From contig NZ_CP041198.1 of the NCBI RefSeq assembly GCF_006517815.1, positions 1 through 64,000 of the forward strand: 64,000 nt of DNA, read 5' to 3'. This document shows positions 15,399 to 21,606 of the stretch, one piece after another; position 1 is the stretch's first letter, and every line of letters begins with the position of its first letter. This DNA comes from Pseudarthrobacter sp. NIBRBAC000502770. Lineage in GTDB: Bacteria > Actinomycetota > Actinomycetes > Actinomycetales > Micrococcaceae. Made by a program: the position numbers and the translations under genes. The notes under the pieces are model-generated. The model was not told the origin of the DNA. It ran no database searches and was given only the letters and a program-made list of their open reading frames with translations.

Positions 15399-16609
15399 GC
15401 CTTGATGCCTCCGTCCTCGATCACAATCCCGCGGCCGTCCGCGTCGCCGACCATCTCGATCCAGACTTGGAAGTCGTTCTCACGGGCCACCGATTCGACG
15501 AGCGCCAGGTTGTCGGAGTCGAGCAACGAGCCGTCAGCGATGCGGATGACGCGGAGCTTGGGGTTCAGCGCGATTGCCATTGCCAGCGAGACGCGCAGCT
15601 GCTCGGCGCTGGATGCCTGCTTGAACGGCACGCCGTTGTAGGTCACCCCGGACTCGTCAAAGCCAAGCCCCTCGACAGGGAATTTCGCCGCCGCGAGCCC
15701 TTCAGCCTTCTGCTTGTCGATCGCGTCCAGCTTCGAGCTCAGTTCGGCTGCCTCGCTCTGCAGTCCGGACACGTTGTCGCTCGCATGCTTCCAGCGCTCG
15801 AATGCGCGCACGTCTTCATTGATCTCTTCGGCGCCGTCGATCTTTGCCTGGATGGCGTCCACGTCGACCGGGGCCGGCTCAGCTTCGAGCATCTGCACGG
15901 CTTCGGCGAATCGTTCCTCTGCCGCGGCGAGTTGTAGCTTCAGCAGCCGGACGGCATCCGCTGCTTCGTTTCGGACACGGATCACGTTGGTTCGCTGCGC
16001 GTTCACCTCCTGCCCGGCCCGGTACTCGGCGAGCAGCTCCGTAACGCTGACCGGTTCGAGGTCTGCCATTTCCTTGGTGACGGGGATGGCGTCGAGAGCC
16101 GCCTTGGCATTCTTCAAGTCCCGGTTCACGGCCGTGCGGTCGGCGAAGATGTCGGCTCGCTCGGCGTCGAGCTCCACGGGATCGAATGGGAGGTCGACCA
16201 GTGCGAGCAGCGTCTTCAGCTGGGCCCTGTCGTCCAGCTGCGTAAAGGCAAGCGGGTCGAGGGAGAGTTTGCCCAGCAGGTCATCGAGCTTCGCCTGGCC
16301 CTTGGGATACACGGCGCCATCCGGGGACTTGACCGTGAGGGTTGAGCCCGATGGGGTGAAGCGGCGCGTGACGATCAGGTCCTCAGTCTCGAGGATGATC
16401 TCGGCGCGGTCTTCGCCGTCGCGGATTGGCTTCGGCGTGGTCTTCGCGTTCACACCACCGAGTGCGGCCGTGATGCTGTCCAGAATGGACGTCTTGCCTT
16501 GGCCATTCTTGCCAGCCACGATAACTAGATTGCCGTCCGGATCCGGCTCGACCTTCACCGCCTTCAGCCGCTTGTAGTTCGTGGATTCGAGTCTGATGAT
16601 CCTGCTCAT
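15395..16609 (-). CDS. phage SMC/RecF-like AAA ATPase
   Basis: 404-aa ABC-type ATPase. Walker A is GKNGQGKT at residues 33-40 (after RLESTNYKRLKAVKVEP, the usual first strand). The middle is charged and helical with coiled-coil potential (RNEAADAVRLLKLQLAAAEE and later WKHASDNVSGLQSEAAELSS). The signature loop is SSAEQLRVSLAMAIALNPKL, followed by VIRIADGSLLDSDNLALVES in the Walker B position. This resembles RecF/SbcC-type phage proteins. Located beside a YqaJ exonuclease, it may work with it as an SbcCD-like pair. Start 16609 is set by the ATGA overlap. Confidence 0.85.
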   Translation of the reverse strand: MSRIIRLESTNYKRLKAVKVEPDPDGNLVIVAGKNGQGKTSILDSITAALGGVNAKTTPKPIRDGEDRAEIILETEDLIVTRRFTPSGSTLTVKSPDGAVYPKGQAKLDDLLGKLSLDPLAFTQLDDRAQLKTLLALVDLPFDPVELDAERADIFADRTAVNRDLKNAKAALDAIPVTKEMADLEPVSVTELLAEYRAGQEVNAQRTNVIRVRNEAADAVRLLKLQLAAAEERFAEAVQMLEAEPAPVDVDAIQAKIDGAEEINEDVRAFERWKHASDNVSGLQSEAAELSSKLDAIDKQKAEGLAAAKFPVEGLGFDESGVTYNGVPFKQASSAEQLRVSLAMAIALNPKLRVIRIADGSLLDSDNLALVESVARENDFQVWIEMVGDADGRGIVIEDGGIKA

Positions 16610-17151
16610 GCTGATGGTTTCCGTTCGCTGACGTAGTCGATGATGTGTTCGGGTGCGTTCTTCTCGGCCAGCCATGCGATGTACTGGTCGATAGTGCCCT
16701 CGGTGACTGCCTTTTCCGTGTTGGCTCTGACGTCGTCCGGGATGATTGGGGTTGCGGCCTGAATGGCATCCAGGAGGGGATGGACGGTGTAAGTCCGGCG
16801 AGTGCCTCGGGCGACTGTGATGGGCACGTTCAACGGCTTGTTGCCGAGGTTGGACAGGTGAGAGATCCGGATTCCGCCGGGAACTTCCTTGCCGAATCTG
16901 ACTGTTGCATCCTTGAAGAGCGTGACCCTCCGGCCAACCCACACCTCTGCTTCGTCGCCCCACGCGTTCATCAGGACGCGCAGCATGCCGAGCGGCGGAC
17001 GCCAGACACGGCCTTCGCCTTCCACAAGCTCGATGTCGTACTTCTGCTCGGCCGCCCCGGGCTTCACTCCTGCGATGGTGAATGTTCGCGGGCCGCCGGT
17101 GAAATCGTCGGCATTCCATTGGTCTGAGCGGGGTTCGGCTGTGATTTTCAA
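16606..17151 (-). CDS. conserved phage protein of the recombination module
   Basis: 181-aa protein starting MKITAEPRSDQWNADDFTGG. A beta-rich N-terminal half (FTIAGVKPGAAEQKYDIEL, LRVLMNAWGDEAEVWVGRRV) is followed by a helical C-terminal half (IDQYIAWLAEKNAPEHIIDY). It overlaps both yqaJ and the ATPase gene by ATGA junctions. It occupies the position that a RecT annealase often holds next to YqaJ, but I see no RecT sequence signature. Function unknown. Confidence 0.7.
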   Translation of the reverse strand: MKITAEPRSDQWNADDFTGGPRTFTIAGVKPGAAEQKYDIELVEGEGRVWRPPLGMLRVLMNAWGDEAEVWVGRRVTLFKDATVRFGKEVPGGIRISHLSNLGNKPLNVPITVARGTRRTYTVHPLLDAIQAATPIIPDDVRANTEKAVTEGTIDQYIAWLAEKNAPEHIIDYVSERKPSA

Positions 17152-17969
17152 AGCTTCAACTCCAGTTCGAGGTAGTGGTCGATGCGCTCGGTTTCGGGCA
17201 GGCCGTCGGTGACTTCGAGGTAGGTGCTCACCATTTCGGAAGCTGTCTTCTCGAACTGCTCGACGGCATCGATGATTGCCGTTTGCCAGGCGGGGTCTGG
17301 GTATACGCGCTTAGTCCAGAGCCGCATGCCGCCGCAGTAGCTGGTGTAGTCGATCCATGCACGGCCGGAGACAAGCAGCCCGGTTTGAAGTTGGGCCATG
17401 TTCTCGGCAGGGACTTCATCTGCGAGGACGGTCTTTAGCTGAGCCTTCTGGGCCCTGCTCTTGATCTCGATCAGTCCGTCTTCACCGACCAGCCCGTCGG
17501 GCGAGTATCCGATCTTGAATCCGTCGAATTGCCGGACCATGAATCCCAGTTCGGTGACGGGCGCGTGATGCTCGGAGTACGCGTCTCTCGCGTAGGGCTC
17601 GTCCATGGTTCCCCGCTCCATGGCCCGCGATGTCGGCACTGGATCAACGTGACCGGTGATCCGTTCGGCTGCCAGCGTCATGGTGAGACCGCGGGCGGTC
17701 TCGCTGCTGTTGTCTGCGGTGATCACGCGATCCATCTCACGGGCCGCTGCTGCACGGGCTGAGTGGAGGGTCTTCAATGGGCCGGGCGAACGCTTCCCGG
17801 TGCACGGGTCTGCAGCTGCGGCGCCACAGTCCGGGCAGTCAGTTTCTATCGCTGACGGCTGGCGCGAGGTGACGAGTTGACCGACGACTGAGGCCGTGAC
17901 GATCCCGCACCGTGCGGCCAGCCATTCGTCTGTGCCTTGTTCGAGGTCTTTGAAAAGGTGAAGGGTCAT
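17148..17969 (-). CDS. YqaJ-family phage exonuclease
   Basis: 273-aa lambda-exonuclease-like protein. EQGTDEWLAARCGIVTAS is the N-terminal family motif. The metal-binding core is FKIGYSPDGLVGEDGLIEIK, with D and E-x-K. AENMAQLQTGLLVSGRAWID is the helix with the conserved Gln. A short insertion CPDCGAAAADPCTGKR at about residues 45-60 is a Cys zinc knuckle often found inside actinophage proteins. It would process double-strand ends for phage recombination. It lies downstream of a terminator hairpin. Confidence 0.9.
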   Translation of the reverse strand: MTLHLFKDLEQGTDEWLAARCGIVTASVVGQLVTSRQPSAIETDCPDCGAAAADPCTGKRSPGPLKTLHSARAAAAREMDRVITADNSSETARGLTMTLAAERITGHVDPVPTSRAMERGTMDEPYARDAYSEHHAPVTELGFMVRQFDGFKIGYSPDGLVGEDGLIEIKSRAQKAQLKTVLADEVPAENMAQLQTGLLVSGRAWIDYTSYCGGMRLWTKRVYPDPAWQTAIIDAVEQFEKTASEMVSTYLEVTDGLPETERIDHYLELELKL

Positions 17970-18073
17970 TCCTCGTCCTTGTCTGGGGATGAAAAAAGCC
18001 GCTCGGGGGCGGCTTTGGTTTCTTGCTCGATCTCGTAAAGATCACGGCGCGGCGGCTGGGACGTTTGGCTCAT
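17966..18073 (-). CDS. very small phage ORF ending in a terminator
   Basis: 35-aa reading MSQTSQPPRRDLYEIEQETK from ATG 18073, overlapping the upstream 67-aa ORF by 32 nt and the yqaJ start by four bases. Its last third is the translated terminator hairpin. It may be a true leader-like peptide that couples translation into yqaJ, or a chance reading. Confidence 0.4.
   Translation of the reverse strand: MSQTSQPPRRDLYEIEQETKAAPERLFSSPDKDEE
17991..18016 (-). terminator. rho-independent terminator upstream of yqaJ
   Basis: AAAGCCGC (17995-18002) pairs with GCGGCTTT (18009-18016). A six-base T run follows on the minus strand. It sits about 25 nt before the yqaJ start codon. Confidence 0.8.
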
Positions 18074-18245
18074 TGGGTTCTCCATGCATGGCGCATTCGG
18101 GGTTTGTCGGTTTTGGGTAGCGCGGGTTGTAGCGCCAGGGCGGGCAAGTGCAGCCGGGGTAAGTGTTCGTGCGGCGTGACCAGAAGGACTCGCTGCCAGT
18201 CCCGACGTAGTTGTGCCGCCTGCCTTCGTCATCAAGGAGCACCAA
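18042..18245 (-). CDS. small phage protein with Cys motif
   Basis: 67-aa protein MVLLDDEGRRHNYVGTGSES containing CTCPPWRYNP and PECAMHGEPN, a C-x-C ... C-x-x-H arrangement that could bind zinc. This Cys/Pro/His pattern is common in small actinophage proteins of unknown role. Confidence 0.6.
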   Translation of the reverse strand: MVLLDDEGRRHNYVGTGSESFWSRRTNTYPGCTCPPWRYNPRYPKPTNPECAMHGEPNEPNVPAAAP

Positions 18246-18258
18246 TGCCCCCTCTCGG

Positions 18259-18450
18259 TTAGTGGGCTACAGGGCCCTGGAATCGGGGCGCTGCGGTGAT
18301 GTTGCGGCGGCACTCGGCCCGTTCGAAGTCAGACAGTGAGCGCCACTGGCCCTCGTCAAGACCCCATGCGCTCATCACCAGAACTTCGCCAATAGGGGGC
18401 CTTAGTTCAGCGCGATGCTGTGGGCTTCGGCGTCGGAACCAGCGGATCAT
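18259..18450 (-). CDS. small phage protein (63 aa)
   Basis: MIRWFRRRSPQHRAELRPPI, then GEVLVMSAWGLDEGQWRSLS. Its ATG overlaps the stop of the 44-aa ORF upstream (CATGA), which supports translation. No domain recognised. Confidence 0.6.
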   Translation of the reverse strand: MIRWFRRRSPQHRAELRPPIGEVLVMSAWGLDEGQWRSLSDFERAECRRNITAAPRFQGPVAH

Positions 18451-18581
18451 GCCGCCACCTGACCTTCGTGGGCAGCCTGGCGGCCGGCTGCAAACTCAAC
18501 CATCCGGACGGCGACCGTCAGTTGCTCGATCTCGTCATGCAGAACTTGGGCGTGCCAAGCTTCTGGTCGGTTGTTTTTCAT
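18447..18581 (-). CDS. micro-ORF (44 aa)
   Basis: ATG 18581 behind GGGGGAGCA encodes MKNNRPEAWHAQVLHDEIEQ and a helical remainder (LTVAVRMVEFAAGRQAA). Its stop overlaps the next start and its start overlaps the previous stop (AATGA), making it part of a coupled chain. Confidence 0.6.
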   Translation of the reverse strand: MKNNRPEAWHAQVLHDEIEQLTVAVRMVEFAAGRQAAHEGQVAA

Positions 18582-18694
18582 TGCTCCCCCTTGCGGTATC
18601 CATCCGCGTCGTCTTCGGCGCGGGTGTCGGCCAAGTCGGCCAGTTCGTCGTGATCAATGTCGTCAGGTTCTTCCAAAAGCCAGTCCGGGTTCAT
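18578..18694 (-). CDS. acidic micro-ORF (38 aa)
   Basis: ATG 18694 encodes MNPDWLLEEPDDIDHDELAD, strongly acidic with many Asp and Glu. It is overlapped at both ends by its neighbours through AATGA junctions. Acidic phage micro-proteins can mimic DNA or regulate host enzymes. That is speculation here. Confidence 0.6.
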   Translation of the reverse strand: MNPDWLLEEPDDIDHDELADLADTRAEDDADGYRKGEQ

Positions 18695-18837
18695 TGCTCG
18701 TCGCAAGCACCGTCGGGGCATTCGCCCGGCTTGTGCAGCAGGTGCTTGTCATGCAGCCTCGCGGCCGGGATTGCTGCCAGGAACCATGCGGCGAGGACGA
18801 CGCACAACAGGATTCCGAAGCTCTGGAGTTGGATCAT
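18691..18837 (-). CDS. micro-ORF with membrane segment (48 aa)
   Basis: ATG 18837 behind GGAGG encodes MIQLQSFGILLCVVLAAWFL, a single membrane helix, followed by a His/Lys region and a C-terminal Cys pair (GECPDGACDEQ). It overlaps the upstream 90-aa gene by four bases. Confidence 0.6.
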   Translation of the reverse strand: MIQLQSFGILLCVVLAAWFLAAIPAARLHDKHLLHKPGECPDGACDEQ

Positions 18838-19106
18838 GATTCCTCCTTGACGGCGGCCCAGATGTCGATCCGGGCGCCCTTGCGTGATTTGGTGGACGAC
18901 CGTTTGCGCCCGATGGAGTGGATGTAGCCGCGGTTGGTTGCGATGGTGAATGCGATGCCGGGCAGGTTGCTATGTGGGGGTTCGCGCATTTCGCGGTGTA
19001 GATCGTCCGCGGTCACCGAACCTTGTGAGTGCGCCAGCGCGTGAATGGTGGCGACTGCGTCTTCCAGCCACTCTTCCCGCGTATCCAGGACAGCGGCGCG
19101 GGTCAT
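18834..19106 (-). CDS. phage small winged-helix-like protein
   Basis: 90-aa protein. MTRAAVLDTREEWLEDAVAT precedes GSVTADDLHREMREPPHSNL and GIAFTIATNRGYIHSIGRKR, then ARIDIWAAV. The order (short helix, recognition helix, basic wing, final strand) resembles winged-helix DNA-binding domains seen in actinophage early genes. It overlaps both neighbours by ATGA. Confidence 0.6.
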   Translation of the reverse strand: MTRAAVLDTREEWLEDAVATIHALAHSQGSVTADDLHREMREPPHSNLPGIAFTIATNRGYIHSIGRKRSSTKSRKGARIDIWAAVKEES

Positions 19107-19303
19107 GGCCTAGACCTCTTCCGGCAGGCATAGTCGTGGAGCTCTTGCTCCAGGCGGTCGCTGCGGGCCATGTCGAGGGCCAGCGCGAGCTCGGCCGGCG
19201 TAAGTGCAACGTTCCCGCGGATGGTCTTGGGTCGCGGCTTATCCGCGACCGGGACCGTCCTGGCGCCGCCTTTGACGGCTTGGTGCACGGTGCGGTCGAT
19301 CAT
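19103..19303 (-). CDS. small phage protein (66 aa)
   Basis: MIDRTVHQAVKGGARTVPVA, then TPAELALALDMARSDRLEQE, a basic N terminus and helical C terminus. It is coupled to the neighbouring genes by four-base overlaps at both ends. Unknown function. Confidence 0.6.
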   Translation of the reverse strand: MIDRTVHQAVKGGARTVPVADKPRPKTIRGNVALTPAELALALDMARSDRLEQELHDYACRKRSRP

Positions 19304-19557
19304 GCGGCCACCGCCAGCCGGCGTCGGACACTTGCATGGTGTTCGCGCTCGCCGTCCACGTTCTCAGCGGCTTCTTCGCCCGTCGGGTCTTGGTAGTCGA
19401 GGAAGTACGCGTTCAGGTCGATCGGCTCGGCACGCTCGGCATCGAGCTTCTCGATCCGCCTGGCGGTTTTTTTCATCTCGGAGAAGGTGGCGGTGATGCC
19501 GTTCTTCTGGTTGTAGGCGGCGAGCTCGCCGAGGTAGTTGCGGTTGTTTTTGGGCAT
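19300..19557 (-). CDS. small phage protein (85 aa)
   Basis: MPKNNRNYLGELAAYNQKNG followed by FSEMKKTARRIEKLDAERA and an acidic stretch (DYQDPTGEEAAENVDGERE). It is helical and charged, with coiled-coil character. It is the first gene of the coupled small-ORF chain after an 84-nt gap. Confidence 0.6.
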   Translation of the reverse strand: MPKNNRNYLGELAAYNQKNGITATFSEMKKTARRIEKLDAERAEPIDLNAYFLDYQDPTGEEAAENVDGEREHHASVRRRLAVAA

Positions 19558-19641
19558 GACAATGAGTCCTTACTTTCCGCAAGGAACACGGAAGGGAGGG
19601 GTCAAGAAAGGAAGGGGTGCCCGAACGGGGCGGACGCCTGA

Positions 19642-19872
19642 CTAGGCGGAGCGCAGGAGTCGGTCGATGTTTCGACGCTGAGTGCGTGGCTTCTGCGGCG
19701 CTGCAGGTGGTTCGATAATGCGTTGGTACTGCTCAGGGGTGAAGCGGTAGAGGCGGCCTACCTTTGTGGCGGGCCACTTGCCGGCCTTGCACATGCGGTA
19801 GACGGTTTCGACGGATACTTTGAGCTTGTTGGCGACCTCGGCCGCCGTCAGGGTTTCGGATTCGGCGGTCAT
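19642..19872 (-). CDS. excisionase-like helix-turn-helix protein
   Basis: 76-aa protein starting MTAESETLTAAEVANKLKVS. The segment VSVETVYRMCKAGKWPATKV and GRLYRFTPEQYQRIIEPP is the standard helix-turn-helix of MerR-type excisionases (a recognition helix followed by the WPATKVGRLYRF wing). It overlaps the Cro-like gene by four bases. It could direct prophage excision or act as an early regulator. No integrase partner is in the window. Confidence 0.85.
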   Translation of the reverse strand: MTAESETLTAAEVANKLKVSVETVYRMCKAGKWPATKVGRLYRFTPEQYQRIIEPPAAPQKPRTQRRNIDRLLRSA

Positions 19873-20087
19873 GCCGCGTCGTCTTCCACCACTGTCACTA
19901 GGTCGTCCATACGAACGGGGAGCCGGGTGACGGCATTTGCGATGAAGCTGGGCCCGGGCTGGGAAAGGCCGTGTCGGATTCGGGAAAGAGTCCCGCTGTC
20001 GACGCCGATCTGTTCCGCGAATACCCCCCAGGGCTGCCCGGCGCGGAGACGCTCGAGCGTTTCTTGGTTGATGGTGAGACGTGCCAT
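19869..20087 (-). CDS. Cro-like transcriptional regulator
   Basis: 72-aa HTH protein starting MARLTINQETLERLRAGQPW. WGVFAEQIGVDSGTLSRIRH is a lambda-type helix-turn-helix. It is the first minus-strand gene across the operator region from the plus-strand repressor, the usual place of Cro. Start 20087 is chosen over longer readings that enter the operators. Confidence 0.8.
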   Translation of the reverse strand: MARLTINQETLERLRAGQPWGVFAEQIGVDSGTLSRIRHGLSQPGPSFIANAVTRLPVRMDDLVTVVEDDAA

Positions 20088-20120
20088 TTTGAGAGACCTT
20101 CTGGGATGGATTGCTGTGCC

Positions 20121-20215
20121 GCAATTAGGTCTTGTGCAACCCCCAATTGCTAATGACATCACTGTAACTAGGTACTTGCGCAAGCACAAGTTGTACTTGG
20201 GTTGTTAATTAACAA
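20121..20215. promoter_or_regulatory. immunity-region operators and divergent promoters
   Basis: This AT-richer stretch lies between the Cro-like and repressor genes and contains stacked palindromes: GCAATT/AATTGC (20121-20126 and 20145-20150), CTTGCGCAAG (20175-20184), CAAGT-TGT-ACTTG (20187-20199) and TTGTTAATTAACAA (20202-20215). They are the likely binding sites of the repressor and Cro-like protein. The gap 20216-20384 holds no gene. Confidence 0.65.
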
Positions 20216-20390
20216 TGAGGACTTGTTAATGCCCAACTCGCCCGGAATCTCGCGGATTTCCGGTACTTGGAAATTTTTTCAGCGGTACTCAGGAGGGCGT
20301 GTCGGACTACTTGCGGCGCCGCCATCTGACCGTTTCGTGAGGTAGCGCCTGGGAGATGAGGACTGGGACTTCTACATTGACGGATTGCGC

Positions 20391-20888
20391 ATGCGCAACT
20401 ACGTTTTACAGGTGCCTAATAGACAACAGAAGCAAGCGCAGACGCGATGGTATGAGTACGTTCTTAGGGTCACGGAAGGTATGACCGCGAAAGAAGTTGC
20501 CGATCGGGCAGGGTTCGATCAGTCGGCAATGACTCGTTGGAAGAACGGCGCGAACGCAGACCCGAAGTTCGTCGTGCAGTTCGCCCGGGCGTTCAACCAG
20601 AACGTTCTCATGGCGCTCGCTCAGGCGGATTTGATCACCGACGAAGAAGCGGACCTTCACGAGGTGAAGATCGGCGTGCAGGAGATGACGACTCAGCAGC
20701 TTCTGGAAGAGCTCGCTCGACGTATCGACAATCCGCAGGCTCGACCTGCACACAATCACATCTCGATGGGCGCGAGCGCCGAGCAGGATCCGGACTACTC
20801 CAAAATGTCAGACCAGGATGCTTATGATCTGGCGGCACATGAGGGGGACAAGAATATTGGACACGACGAGCTTCCACACGAACCCTAG
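20391..20888 (+). CDS. phage immunity repressor
   Basis: About 165-aa DNA-binding protein, plus strand, transcribed away from the operators. The HTH is VTEGMTAKEVADRAGFDQSA followed by MTRWKNGANADPKFVVQFAR. The C-terminal part (EEADLHEVKIGVQEMTTQQL, LLEELARRIDN) is helical, and the acidic end (DAYDLAAHEGDKNIGHDELP) resembles the tails of other actinophage repressors. Start ATG 20391 is chosen, since an upstream TTG (20385) is also in frame. There is no peptidase domain in the repressor itself. The neighbour supplies one. Confidence 0.8.
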   Translation: MRNYVLQVPNRQQKQAQTRWYEYVLRVTEGMTAKEVADRAGFDQSAMTRWKNGANADPKFVVQFARAFNQNVLMALAQADLITDEEADLHEVKIGVQEMTTQQLLEELARRIDNPQARPAHNHISMGASAEQDPDYSKMSDQDAYDLAAHEGDKNIGHDELPHEP

Positions 20889-21279
20889 AACTCTCGCCCA
20901 ACTGATGGGCATTCGGGTTCGGACGGCGGTTACGCCGCATGGATGGTGGGGCGCCTACGATTACAGGCGCCGGCTAATCACTCTTCGACCGGGCCTTGGT
21001 CCAATCCAACTTCGCTGCACCCTGATGCACGAGTTAGGACATGCGCACTACGGACATACTGGCGTGACGGGCAAGCAAGAGACTCTGGCGAATCGCTGGG
21101 CAGCGTACCGACTGATCGACTTTGACGACCTGCTCTCGGTCGCTTCCGTTGAGCAATCGAGCTCCGGAGTAGCGGCCGCGCTCGAGGTCATGCCGGACGT
21201 CCTGGAGACGTACTTGCAGCTGCTGACCAGGTCCCAGCTCAGCGCCCTTCGGGCAGCCGCTCTGCGCCGCGTTGCGTAA
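20818..21279 (+). CDS. ImmA/IrrE-family metallopeptidase
   Basis: Up to 153 aa. The zinc site is HELGHAHYGHTG (HExxH) after RLITLRPGLGPIQLRCTLM. It overlaps the 3' end of the repressor gene, and the true start is probably inside the overlap. ImmA-type peptidases cleave phage or ICE repressors to trigger induction, so this pair probably forms the induction switch. It ends just before a bidirectional terminator. Confidence 0.85.
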   Translation: MLMIWRHMRGTRILDTTSFHTNPRTLAQLMGIRVRTAVTPHGWWGAYDYRRRLITLRPGLGPIQLRCTLMHELGHAHYGHTGVTGKQETLANRWAAYRLIDFDDLLSVASVEQSSSGVAAALEVMPDVLETYLQLLTRSQLSALRAAALRRVA

Positions 21280-21332
21280 ACCGTAGGGCATGGGGGATCG
21301 ATGTCGGGTCGAGTCGCTTAGAACGCAAAAGA

Positions 21333-21366
21333 AGGCCCCTCTCCGAAATGTGTCGGAGAGGGGCCT
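21333..21366. terminator. bidirectional rho-independent terminator at the prophage end
   Basis: AGGCCCCTCTCCGA (21333-21346) pairs with TCGGAGAGGGGCCT (21353-21366), a 14-bp perfect stem. An A-rich stretch lies on the left and CTTTGTT on the right. It closes the immunity transcript. Confidence 0.85.
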
Positions 21367-21392
21367 CTTTGTTACTTGGGTCGATTTTCGAT

Positions 21393-21453
21393 GTTGACGC
21401 CGTCAACGAATAGGGTCAGGAAGCGCTATCTGCTGATAGGTGGAGTAGGGTCA
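21393..21453. promoter_or_regulatory. candidate recombinase arm-type sites
   Basis: The gap between the terminator and the tRNA remnant has a near-perfect palindrome GTTGACGCCGTCAAC (21393-21407) and a direct repeat TAGGGTCA at 21411-21418 and 21446-21453. Short direct repeats beside an attachment core are typical arm sites for tyrosine integrases. No gene is seen from 21280 to 21606. Confidence 0.35.
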
Positions 21454-21497
21454 ACTTCCGCGTGATTCCGCGGTTTTTGCCTACATCTAGCGAAGTG

Positions 21498-21528
21498 GTT
21501 TGGGGGTTCAAATCCCCCATTCTCCGCC
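21498..21528 (+). other. attR: attachment site: 3' end of a tRNA gene (prophage right end)
   Basis: A tRNA T-arm GGGGG-TTCAAAT-CCCCC (21502-21518) is followed by the acceptor strand ATTCTCC, a G discriminator and CC, without the rest of a tRNA. No GGAGAAT 5' partner is upstream. This is the usual scar left when a phage integrates into a tRNA 3' end. The host terminator follows immediately. The intact tRNA (perhaps tRNA-Ser, from the acceptor and G discriminator) should be at the far left prophage end. Confidence 0.7.
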
Positions 21529-21532
21529 GGTC

Positions 21533-21568
21533 AAGAACCCGGTCCCGATAACCCGGGGCCGGGTTCTT
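21533..21568 (+). terminator. tRNA terminator
   Basis: AAGAACCCGG (21533-21542) pairs with CCGGGTTCTT (21559-21568), followed by GCTTT. It is located 5 nt after the tRNA remnant and is the original host terminator. Confidence 0.75.
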
Positions 21569-21606
21569 GCTTTATGCGGAGCGTGCAGGCCCCCGAAAAT
21601 GGGGGA

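Noticed and set aside
1..21530. Insertion sequences or transposases in the prophage
   Set aside because: No transposase motif, terminal inverted repeats or target duplications were found.
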